Below are positions 46,845 to 57,600 of a stretch of DNA of 64,000 bases, one piece after another. Location: positions 45,542,922-45,606,921 of the forward strand of contig NC_054743.1 in assembly GCF_018143015.1 (NCBI RefSeq). The letters run 5' to 3'. Position numbers and translations under genes: made by a program. Within the stretch, counting starts at the first letter, position 1. Each line of letters starts with the position of its first letter. Under the pieces are notes generated by a model that saw nothing but the letters and a program-made list of their open reading frames with translations, was not told where the DNA came from and did not search any database. This stretch comes from Lytechinus variegatus. Its lineage: Eukaryota; Echinodermata; Echinoidea; Temnopleuroida; Toxopneustidae.

Positions 46845-49022
46845 CTATAATAGTAATATCAAATGAAAGTTAAAATCACTTGTAACTATGAGCATTGTAA
46901 TTACCTGTCGTTGATTGTATTTACGAAATAATACACAGATCTGATATTTCAGTAATCATGGTAAAAGAATTAGTATTATTTAGATAATTGTTCAGGGTAT
47001 ATGTTTAACATTGCAATTTCAGGTTACCGGAAAGTTATTTTTACATATTTGTTCATTCCATTTTCAGGAACATGATACTCGTAACAATATTATATATATG
47101 TACACTGAAAATAATCATCATACAATATTCAAAGTACAATATCAGAATGAATAGAAATAAATAAAGAGAAAAGAACAACTCCCGCCATGGGTGAAAAATC
47201 TCTCCCCAAAAGTAGGCGGACCAGGGGCTTATCCAGGACTTTCCAAGGGGGGGGGGGGGGCATTTCCCCCGAGAAATCTAACCCCCCCTCCAAAAAAAGA
47301 AGATTATTACCCCAAATGTAAGGTTACTTTGTACAAAATAAATTTCACAAGAAAAAAAACCACGTTATCACTTTCAGTCAGGGGGGGGGGGGAGCGCGGG
47401 GGCACAATTTGGAACAGAGACGATTAATGATCATTACTATGTACTGTTAATGCTTTTAGTTGCTACAAATGTCATTTGAATATGTTTATAACTTTGAGCA
47501 TAAACCAGTCAAAAAATCTTTGAATACACTGACGTGACGGGAAGGGGTCATACTATCTTGGCGTCTTTGTGGAAGCGGGGATAATTTGTACAAAGATACA
47601 GGCATACTCTCTACTTCAGGTTAACAGTACGATGAGATACTGACCAAATCAATGCCAATAATGAAACACAACGAGGGAAGTTGGGACAGCAATACTTACC
47701 ACACACTTTACAATTTCACCCTTTTGTAGGAGACACTTAATTACATTTAATTCCATAACAATCTAAAAAAACATGAATGATGCATCACCTCCCAATACAA
47801 TCTTTAAGATAATTCAAAATCTTTCCTTTCTGCAATATTCTTCTTTTAATTTTCACCATTGTGATATTTATTCGTTCTTGGAAGTTTATATTGTGGCTGT
47901 AATGACCAATAATCATTTCATTCATTATCACCCTTAGTCCCATAATAATGATTCTCCTTTTCATTCTCATGTCACCTCTGACCAGTGAGGAAATGAGTTT
48001 TCATTGCACAAAATATTGACTGTCATACTTATTTACTCTTCATATGTTTTCCCCTTTCTTCTGTAGTTCAATTTATTGATAATTTACCTTTATCATCCTC
48101 TGTACTATTCACAACATTTTAAACGACTGAAACAACTTTCCAAGGCTCGCCCACTACGTTCACTCGCTGGATTTCTCCCATAATTACACACCACTTGGAA
48201 TACGGTTTTTGGTCATCATTCTATTCTCCAACTACTAGTATTTAAAATTTGCTCGCTCGCATTTTGATATTCATATAGTTATAAGCTAACACAAAGTACA
48301 CAAAGTATATACACACGTGTACATTGCCCGTGATGTGATAAAAGACACACCACTTGAAAAAGGTTTTTGGGAATCATTTTACAACTACTGAAAATTTGAT
48401 CAATCGTTTCGCTCGCTCGCATATTGATATTAATTGTAAATCATTACTTTATAGCCATGATAGCCACGAAGACATCGTTATATGAAAAATTGTAGTATTA
48501 TGTACATATGTACCCTTATACATAGCCCTTGGTGTGGGATGTCATTAAAATTTATATTTTTTTATCATCCCCCACTACTTGGACCTCATTTACGCGAGTG
48601 AAGAATCAATTTGATAAATAAAACAGAAAAAGAAAATAATTCTAAATATTTTTTTCGTGGGATATAATTCGGTTGCATCAAGCACAATTTAGAAGCTACG
48701 TTAATTGATTGAGAGAATTTGGCCACATAAAGTAGTTAATGGGGGCATTATTGATAAATCTGTTTTTCGCAGATTCTAAGAAATAAAAATGAAAAGAGAA
48801 ACAATTATGGAATGATTCCTTAATTTTCTTTGGTAAGGACCTGTTGACTATTGACTATTAAATTACAATTGATTTCAATAACAATTCAAGAAAAGATTCA
48901 TTGCAAAGTGATACTGGCAATTTTAATTTATAAAGGGCATCGCATCATCAATAGACAATTTGAAGAGCATTATGGTTTCATTACTGACCCTTTACGTATA
49001 AAGACCTCTTACTATATATTAC

Positions 49023-49186
49023 CTTTGTAGTTGATGCCATCGATGATGCTGTTGAGTAGAAGTCATCATGATACTGACCGTAGAGTTTGAGCTTCTCTAG
49101 ATGATTCATCTTACAGATGAACTTAGCGAGATCACGCATGCAAACGGACGTTGACTGAGATTCTCTCTGAGATCAAGAATCTCAAT
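49023..49186 (-). pseudogene. NLR LRR exon, copy B (1-bp frameshift)
   Basis: 164 bases between acceptor ATCTTATCAG and donor GTAATA. It reads IEILDLRENLSQRPFA, after which one base is missing near 49141; past it the expected frame resumes as RDLAKFICKMNHLEKLKLYG and ends DDFYSTASSMASTTK. The intact version would be 165 bases, 55 codons, phase 0-0. The aligned copy at 46695-46844 keeps the frame here, so this is a lesion or an assembly error, not a normal boundary. The LRR core (LEKLKLYG) is preserved. Confidence 0.65.
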
Positions 49187-49340
49187 CTGATAAGATAGTA
49201 GCATGAAAATGAATTCAAAATTACTTTACAATCCTACACTTCAGTGTGTATTGAAATCATATTTAATTAATTTGAACAGCACAATAAGACACTAAGCTGT
49301 ATGACAGTTTTCATGGTAAAACAGCTATGGAATATACAAA

Positions 49341-50609
49341 CAAGTGGAATGCCTCTGGCCGTCTCACCTGCATCACGCGATTCAATATAGCAGCAGTGCT
49401 GACTTTGCATACTACTCTAACTCGCACAAGATGTTCAGTGATACATGGTTACTCTTATGTCCTCTTTTTATGAACTAGACCAATAAACTTACAGAGATAT
49501 GATGGTTATTCAACAAAAAAACCCCAACATGGCCAAAGTTCATTGACCTTACATGACCTTTGACCTTGATCATGTGACCTGAAACTGGAACAGGATGTTC
49601 AGTGATACTTGATTACTCTTATGTACAAGTTTCATGAATCAGATCCATAAACTTTCAAAGTTATGATGGTAATTCAACAGATACACCCAATTCGGCTAAA
49701 GTTCATTGACCTTTGACCTTGGACATGTGACCTGAAACACGCACAGGATGTTCAGTGATACTTGATTACTCTAATGTCCAAGTTTAACGGACTAGACCAA
49801 TAAACTTTCAAAGTTATGATGGTAATACAACAGATACCCCCGATTCGGCCAAAGTTCATTGACCCTAAATGACCTTTGACCTTAATCATGAGACCTGAAA
49901 CTTGCACAAAATGTTCAGTGATGCTTGATTACTATTATGTCCAAGTTTCATGAATCAGATCCATAAACTTTCAAAGTTATGATGGGAATTCAACAGATAT
50001 CCCCAATTCGGCCAAAGTTCATTGACCCTAAATGACCTTTGACCTTGATCATGTGACCTGAAACTTGCACAAAATGTTCAGTGATGCTTGATTACTATTA
50101 TGTCCAAGTTTCATGAATCAGATCCATAAACTTTCAAAGTTATGATGGGAATTCAACAGATATCCCCAATTCGTCCAAAGTTCATTGACCCTAAATGACC
50201 TTTGACTTTGGTCATGTGACGTGAAACTCATGCAGGATGTTCATTGATACTTGATTAACCTTATGTCCAAGTTTCATGAACTAGGTCCATATATTTTCTA
50301 AGTTATGATGACATTTCAAAAACTTAACCTCAGGTTAAGATTTCGATGTTGATTCCTCCAACATGGTCTAAGTTCATTGACCCTAAATGACCTTTGACCT
50401 TGGTCATGTGACATGAAACTTTAATAGGATGTTCAGTAATACTTGATTAACCTTATGGCCAAGTTTTATTAACTAGGTCCATATACTTTCTAAGTTATGA
50501 TGTCATTTCAAAAACTTAACCTCAGGTTAAGATTTGATGTTGACGCCGCCGCCGCCGTCGCCGTCGGAAAAGCGGCGCCTATAGTCTCACTTTGCTTCGC
50601 AGGTGAGAC
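49341..50609. repeat. DR1-bearing repeat, copy 2 (complete, short TIRs)
   Basis: Bounded by GTCTCACCTGC (49361) and GCAGGTGAGAC (50599-50609), which are inverted copies. Contains about six 160-base units with TGACCTTTGACCT at 49554, 49707, 49870, 50033 and 50388, and a one-base variant at 50196. It ends with a GCC/GTC-rich stretch (50543-50580). This is probably a non-autonomous element with expanded internal units. Confidence 0.85.
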
Positions 50610-51100
50610 AAAAACGACAAAATCAACAAAAGTGAAAACGAAATTAGATTCCTTCATGCGTGTTTCCTACAACATCATACCCCTCATTTGGGAAATTATC
50701 ATCCCGTTTATTAACTGAAAATAGAAGCAGAAATAAAAAAAAAATGTTAAAAGCTGTTACACACGGCTATTTCGCATTGCAGCATCATGCAATTGCTGTG
50801 TACAAAAAGCAAACCGTCCCCAGAGTTAAAAAAGAAACTTTTAAAATATCTTTTGCCATGTTTATATCTTTTGACAGATATTTCTCACTATTGAACTTAA
50901 AACAATAGAGATTTGCAAATTGCAAGCGGTTTATCATACAAAATATAATCAATATGCTTTTATGTCTTAACCGTTACATAAAATGTTCATATTGCATTAT
51001 AATAAATTGAAATAAGAAAATGAAACATTTAGTATCCCATAATTAGTAACCATCTGGAATAAAATTATTGGAAATGGTTTTTTGATTGATTTGAGTAGGT
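50610..51100. other. No gene seen
   Basis: AT-rich sequence; nothing supported. Confidence 0.5.
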
Positions 51101-51109
51101 ATGGGTGTC

Positions 51110-51640
51110 AACATTTACCAAAAAAAGTTAGGAAGAATACGGTATGGGGAAAGTGTTTTTTCAAGGTCAAAGGTCAATGACCTTTTTAAATATACTGTAT
51201 CATGGTATCTCCCAGATAAAATATCACAGGTTGGTGGTCATGGTGTCAAAACGCACAAATTCTTACAAGAAGATCAAATAAAATCAAATCAAGTACCTAC
51301 AATGCTCATTCACTGATGAAATTCAAGGTCAAAGCCTTTCAAAGGTCAGTGACCATTTTTTACATTATATACCATATGAGATATAATGGTATCTCTGAGA
51401 TGAAAAGGCACAGGTTGGTGATCTTGGTGTCAAAATGCAGAGGTTCTTAAAATGAAATTAAGTCCCCAGAATGCACATTAAACAAAAACATTAAAGGTCA
51501 AAGCCTTTCAAAGGTCATTGACCTTTTAAAAATTATATACATGTACCATATACGGTATAATGGTATATCTGAGAGATGAAGAGGCGCAGGTTGGTGATCT
51601 TGGTGTCAAAATGCACAGAACACAAATTTGAACACAAATT
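51110..51640. repeat. Three ~170-base tandem units
   Basis: Copies share AAGGTCAAAG, CAAAGGTCA-TGACC, TATAATGGTATCTC and CAGGTTGGTGATCTTGGTGT. The first contains AGGTCAAAGGTCA (51164-51176), a perfect DR1 in plus orientation. Confidence 0.8.
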
Positions 51641-51984
51641 AAATAGTTGATTACTTGACCAATGATGACGTCAAAATACAAGTTCGAGGTGAAATCGAGA
51701 TCAAATAGCACTTTTCAATATATATTGTAGTAATGCATTGCCAAAAATGTTTTAAAAATCATGTATAATATAATTAAAAATGGTAAGTTGTCTAAAGTAG
51801 CAGCATTTACATATGCATTTCATAAATCTAAATCAAGGTACTAATTTATCTGTAGTAATAGGTCACTAACATCAAATGCTACAATACTATAAACTATAAT
51901 TTAATCTGTAAATGGAAAGGATAGGCCTAACTCTAATAGCAAGCATCATCCAAGAATATTTTCATATAGCCAGGGACAATGATG

Positions 51985-52121
51985 AAGAATTCAAAAAGGG
52001 CAATCATTAGAGCTACAGCTTTTGTCATAGTAATTGAAGTTAAGCGTCTCAACTTCAGCAAAGAGTAATGAAACTCTTGAAAACCTTCTGACATTTTCAG
52101 GACTTTGATCTGGCCCATTCA
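51985..52121 (-). other. Possible LRR-type exon remnant
   Basis: After an acceptor (GAACATTTTAG), one minus frame reads LSLNGPDQSPENVRRFSR, then LLFAEVETLNFNYYD and a stop after SNDCPF. The LSL...LETLNF spacing echoes LDL...LEKLKL in the 49.0-kb exon. No good donor is seen. Low confidence. Confidence 0.3.
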
Positions 52122-52489
52122 ATGAAAGCCTAAAATGTTCTGTCAAGGGATATCAGACCAGGGTCTACATAATTACTGATATGTTGCATAGCTTGATTCT
52201 CAAGAACTTGACGTGGTGCTGTAAGAGTTTTGTTAGGTTGATGGATGTGTACTTTTATGCTATTATCTCCTTTTGAATTTCATTATCATGTGCCTAATTT
52301 GTGCATGATAACACTCAGTTATTCCGAAGCAAATATATGATCCTTGTACAAACTGATACCTAGTAGAAGTAGCATCATGGGTGACCTACGGCAGAGAGTA
52401 GAAATTAAGTTTTGTCCTGCAGCATTAGCATCTCAAGAGATTCTTGCAACTTGCAATGAGAGGTAATTACTGATATAACGGGAATTCAC

Positions 52490-52582
52490 CTTTGTTGAAG
52501 TTGAGGTACATGCAGCTCTAATGATGGCCTTCACTTCATCATCATCCCTCTGCTGTTTGGAAATGCTTTCAGATGATGCTAG
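52490..52582 (-). other. Candidate 93-base exon
   Basis: Bounded by acceptor TTCATGTCACAG and donor GTGAAT, phase 0 at both ends when read as LASSESISKQQRDDDEVKAI and on to ACTSTSTK. The charged helix-like sequence matches no family I recognise. The splice context and AAAG-gt ending resemble the LRR exons to the left, so it could be part of the same minus-strand gene. Confidence 0.35.
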
Positions 52583-53394
52583 CTGTGACATGAAAGTTAG
52601 AACTATCCTTCCCATTTTCAAAAGATTAAGCTAATAGTTAATAGTATTTATTATAGCATTGAGGTGAGCGGCCTATCGCTGGAAAGAAAAGACCCAACAA
52701 TATTGATTTAGATATTATCATGCATTAAATGCTGTTACTTGAGATAAAAATCATATATACAGTGCGTATCAAAAAAAGTTTACACCTTGGAAAAATCCTG
52801 TAAAATCATACATTTTTAATATCCTGAAGATTTTTCCACATTTTAACATTGGTACAGATCTATCAAAGCAAATGACGATATACTGTCGAAAAATATTTCC
52901 ACTTGAGTGAGCACAACTTACTTTTGAAAAGTTAGTGAAAAATAATTTGCGCAGAACTGTGAAAAAGTTATGCGAATAAAAGTAGACCTTAGTCATGAAG
53001 AACATATGATATTTAGCAAGTAAAATTGATTTGAAGATATCGTCTACCTTGTTTGACTTGTTTCCTTGACCAAAACACTTCGAAGAGTGCATTTCGCCCC
53101 ACCCCACTCCCTTACACACAGAGGCCATCGTGACGATATTTGCTTTACACTGAGCTGTGATTTACATGGAATTGCTAAAGCTTGATTTTCATTTTGTTAA
53201 TCATTGCTAAGCTTGGGAAAAGTGTGAAGAAACAAGTATTAAATGAAAAGTGAAATGTAAACCCCTTTTCAATGATAAAAACTTAGTAAAAAGATACTGG
53301 AAATGTCTGATATAAACTTCTGTTCAAATTCAGTTGTGTCCTCAGATCCAGCAGGCACAAATACACACAGAGAAATGTTTACAGAAAAAATGAA

Positions 53395-54105
53395 AAAGTG
53401 ATGTAAAATAGGAACTCCATAAATTCTGTGTGATTTTTACCTAACAGTAAAGTTCACAAATATTATGTAAATCATTATGTAAACTACAAAACCCAATTTA
53501 TTGTGTAAATATTACCTAATTTAAATGTTTTACAGAAATTATGTGAAAAGTGCTGTTAAATAGGAACTCCATAACTTTTATGTAATTTTTACCTAAAAGT
53601 AAATTCCACAAATATTATGTAAATCATTATGTAAACTACAAAACCCAATTTATTGTGTAAATATTACCTAACTTGAATGTTTTACAGAAATTATGTAAAA
53701 AGTGATGTTCAATGGGAACTTCATAACTTTTATGTAATATTTACCTAAAAGCAAATTTCACAAATATTATGAAGTCATTATGTATACTACAAAACCCAGT
53801 TTACTGTGTAAATATTACCTAACTTGAATGTTTTACAGAAATTATGTAAAAAGTGATGTTAAATAGGAACTTCATAACTTTTATGTAATATTTACCTAAA
53901 AGCAAATTTCACAAATATTATGTAAATCATTATGTAAACTACAAAACCCAATTCATTGTGTAAATATTATCTAACTTGAATGTTTTACAGAAATTATGTA
54001 AAGTGATATTAAATTTGAACTTCATAACTCTTATGTAATTTTTACCTAAAAGTAAATTTCACAATTATTCAAATCATTATGTAAACTACAAAACCCAATT
54101 AATTC
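53395..54105. repeat. Five ~153-base tandem units
   Basis: Units start near 53409, 53562, 53717, 53865 and 54017 and share AACTTCATAACTTTTATGTAA, CAAATATTATGTAAATCATT and TGTAAACTACAAAACCCAAT. Each contains several TTATGTAA motifs. Very AT-rich, non-coding. Confidence 0.9.
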
Positions 54106-54109
54106 ATTT

Positions 54110-55420
54110 TCTATTTTCAAAACCAACGTACATACCTGAGGCCTAAAATATTATAGTTGACATTGTAAATTACCATGCAAAAAATCATACCCATTGTGAC
54201 ATAAAATGATACAGGTGTAATAAGTTGTCAAACTGCCTTTGAAAAAAATTCTAATTGTGTAAAGATATTTCCCAAATCATTTTAGCTAAATTAGTGTATT
54301 AATACCTTCCAAATGTAGACGGGAGGGGCAACATTTGACTATGTGAACATGCATAGAAAATTAAAATGCATAAATGAGTCAAATATTTGACAAATAAACC
54401 ATGTACATTATTTGGTGTTTATTTTAAGAAATAACATCCCTTAACAATAAAACATCAGATAGAAAAGAAATTAAGTTCTTAAAATTAATTAACCAAATTG
54501 CATTTAACTTTTTTAAGGTAAAATAATAAAGCTGCAATATGTTCATTCCGACTTCTATACAAAGAAATCTGGAATTTTCTGTGACATGCCATGACTTATA
54601 TCTGAAATAAGCATAAATCAAATCTAATCACTATATCAGACATATTTATAAAGAAAATGGGCCTTGCTCTCTCGGTGTCATATTTCAAGACATACCTCCC
54701 CCATCACCGGGGGGGGGGGGGTAGAAGACCAAAAACTGTCTTGTAAGCTTTTGTTTACGACAATAAACACATGTGACCACCATATAAACACTTCTCAGAT
54801 ATTTGTGCCACCTATACGGTATTCTGCATTTCTATCAATTATGCAAAATTCTTGTAATGGCCTAGTACACAGTATCCAATGTTAATCTGGGGCTAGTACT
54901 TTCTCTTATAATCAATATCACATGATTCAATTCAAAAACTGAATATTTACATTGCACGGTAAACTTCTACCTCCACATGTTTGTAAACAAATGTATGCCC
55001 TATCACATACATAACCCCATTTTGTTTTTGGTTTTGAATTTAAATTGGTTGCATGTTCGAAGCAACTTTCAGAAAAATTTATCATAAAATAAAGTATTGT
55101 ATTCTAAAAAGATTTCATTGAATTAGGGGTATTGCATATTTGAAAATTAAAATATCATGAGAAATTTCCCCTTTATTGAATACCCATACACACTGTTGAT
55201 ATCTTTTGGACCTCTGGTTTCCCTATGTCTTTATAAAATTATTGACAAAAGTGCTTTCACTCTTAACATTGGTATCAATTACATTTTAAAGCTATAGTCT
55301 CAATAGACAGAGGTGGATTCTTGGCATATCTTACCATTGTAGCATGAACTGATGGCAATTTTTAACCTATATAGGGAGCAATGTGTCATTGAATTATGTT
55401 TAGGGAGCCCATCCATATTG
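54110..55420. other. No gene seen
   Basis: AT-rich sequence with a G run near 54710. No supported exon. Confidence 0.5.
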
Positions 55421-55429
55421 CATTGGCAG

Positions 55430-55760
55430 CGTGCACCCCGCGAGCGTACGCTTGCACACTCTAAGACGGGATAATAGCGTCGGCCAGCGGCAGCTAGCTG
55501 CGATAATTAAAGCACAATAGAACTCACATCCGCTCTCGCAGCTCCCCCTGTGCCTGCTGCCGCTCGCTGCCATACTTTATGTTACATTTGATTACAGATT
55601 TAATCCTCAGCTCGCTGCATCTAGCGGCAGCTAGCGGCCGCTAGCTGCGCTGTCGCTGCCCCCCATTTCTATCAAAATTCGCAAAGGCAATCTCACCCCG
55701 CGCCGGCCACGGCTAGCCTTCAATTCCGCGACTCGCTCTGGAATGAAGACCCGGAATGAA
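55430..55760. promoter_or_regulatory. CpG-rich patch with GCAGCTAGC repeats
   Basis: A local GC- and CpG-rich island in AT-rich surroundings. Motifs CGGCAGCTAGCTGCG, CTAGCGGCAGCTAGCGGCCG and CTAGCTGCGCTGTCGCTGCC form overlapping palindromes. It might be a promoter-associated island or a GC-rich repeat; no TATA box or exon could be tied to it. Confidence 0.35.
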
Positions 55761-56849
55761 GAGTAACATGTACGTCGTGGTGCCTGTACTAGTTCCACTT
55801 GTCGTGCTACTCGACTTCAAATTATTATATTTAAAAGCATGATAATGAAAGGCGTTCCTCTTTTATGTCCGTATCGAAGCATTTCATGCAAGCACGCTCT
55901 ATTGGAAATGACTACAGCTAGCTAGTGATAGAATATATCAACACGTGCGCATAATTATGAATATGACAAAAATTCTCGATCTCGATAAGTCGATGGTTCT
56001 CAATAGTTTCCGTTGTCAACGAACTGAACTGAAAATTAACGCCATCAATAGAAATACTGCCGATTTCGAAAATGTTGCAGCTTTCGAGTTGAGATTGACA
56101 CGGAAGATTCACACATGAAAAATAAGTTGAATTAATGACCTTTTTTTAACGTATGATTTTGGGACCGGATACAGATGGATTACACGCCTATTTTATCCCG
56201 TCAACGTTGCTTCTTGGCACTGACAAAAATATTAATTCCCGAGCATGAAAATCAAGAAGCGCAAGACAGACAAACCGTTCGTTTAAAAAGAATATTAATG
56301 ATCGAGCAGTTGCACGAATGGTACCCATGCATAGTTTTTTTTTTACCTCTATTAAGGCCATAGTTTGAGACATCTTGGTATGAATAGGCCTATATCATCC
56401 AACTCGCCGGATAATGTCCGCCAAGAGTGTATAACTAGAGGGGTAGGCCTATTCATCTTTGCCACGGGAAGATTAATATTTTTACTTTACTTTTTTTCTG
56501 ACAGAGGCCAGATAAAATGACACAATATGAATATGATGCCCGAATGTAACTAAATTAGTGCGAACATTGATATCAACGGCAAACTAAATTTTGGAGAATG
56601 ATAATGACGTCATATCATTAAACACGCTAAATCGCAAATCAACAAAATGTCTACTTCGTTTTCTTTTGTTAGACATACTGTCTTACTTTTTATGTTGGTT
56701 TGAAATACTTCCTTTTATGATATTTTTGTTTTGATTTTTTGACATTTCGATTTTGTTTCTGACATCGTATAAATTGTTTGGGTATATTTATGTTGGGTTT
56801 TTTGTTTAACTTATGCCGAATTTTTGATATTGTAGGCACTTTTGATTCT

Positions 56850-57400
56850 AGAAAATTATTGGAAACGCAATCTGCTTCTTTTGGACTTTTTTGGAAAAAT
56901 ACGCGATTGTATTTTTTCCAGGAGAATAAAAGTTTACATTGGAAGGTTTTAATTGATTTCATGATATATAATTTCCACTTCAAAACAATTTCAAAAATAC
57001 GTCTCGAACGATCGTGCATTAATCTAAGACTAAGATGTTGAGTACTTTTATTCCAACGTATTTCCCTTTTATTGGAAAGAGAAGCGAATAATATTTATTT
57101 CAGGAAAAAGAGCTTATGGTATCTGAAATAAATTCTATATAATTTCCACCTCAAAACAATTTTGAAATACGTTCCGATCGATCATGAGCTGTGATCTGAG
57201 AGTTCAGACCATTTATCTAATGCATTTAGGACTTATATTTCTGACTTAATTGAAAAGATAAGTGAATTGTACTTCTTTTTAGGAGAGTGTTTATTCTCAA
57301 AGGAAATTAAATTATTTCAATATAATTTCCAAATCAAAACAATTTTGAAATAATTTCTGTCTCGAACGATTTTCAATTAATCTGAGACGTTTAAAAAAAT
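56850..57400. repeat. Diverged ~170-base units (family also at 58.5-59.3 and 61.4-61.95 kb)
   Basis: Units share AATTTCC-A-C-CAAAACAATTT and CTCGAACGAT/CCGATCGATCATG followed by AATCTGAGA. Copies at 58.5-59.3 kb add CTTGATCCGACCCG; copies at 61.4-61.95 kb contain its inverse, GGGTCGGATTCAAGAACAAG. Opposed orientation at the two ends suggests a large, eroded inverted-repeat element. Confidence 0.45.
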
Positions 57401-57479
57401 TGTTCCAACCCTTTACCTCTTACCGGACCTAATAAACCGGCCAAAGTCAACGATCAGCACCATTAGCGTACATGTACCT

Positions 57480-57600
57480 AATAAGGGGGGGGGCAGACTG
57501 CCCCCCTGACGAGTCACAACACATGCAAGTGACGTATCCCTGCCCCCCCCCCCTGACGAGTCCAAAGTGATCCCTGACGAGCCATAAGTGACCCCTCTCC
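57480..57600. repeat. Short G/C-run repeat with CCCTGACGAG units
   Basis: Three copies of CCCTGACGAG with G and C runs. The Gly-rich frame across it is not a gene. Confidence 0.5.

Noticed and set aside
52769-53128. Minus-strand 119-codon ORF
   Set aside because: No domain; the stretch starts at CAGTGCGTATCAAAAAAAG, which looks like the end of a dispersed repeat, so it is probably repeat-derived.
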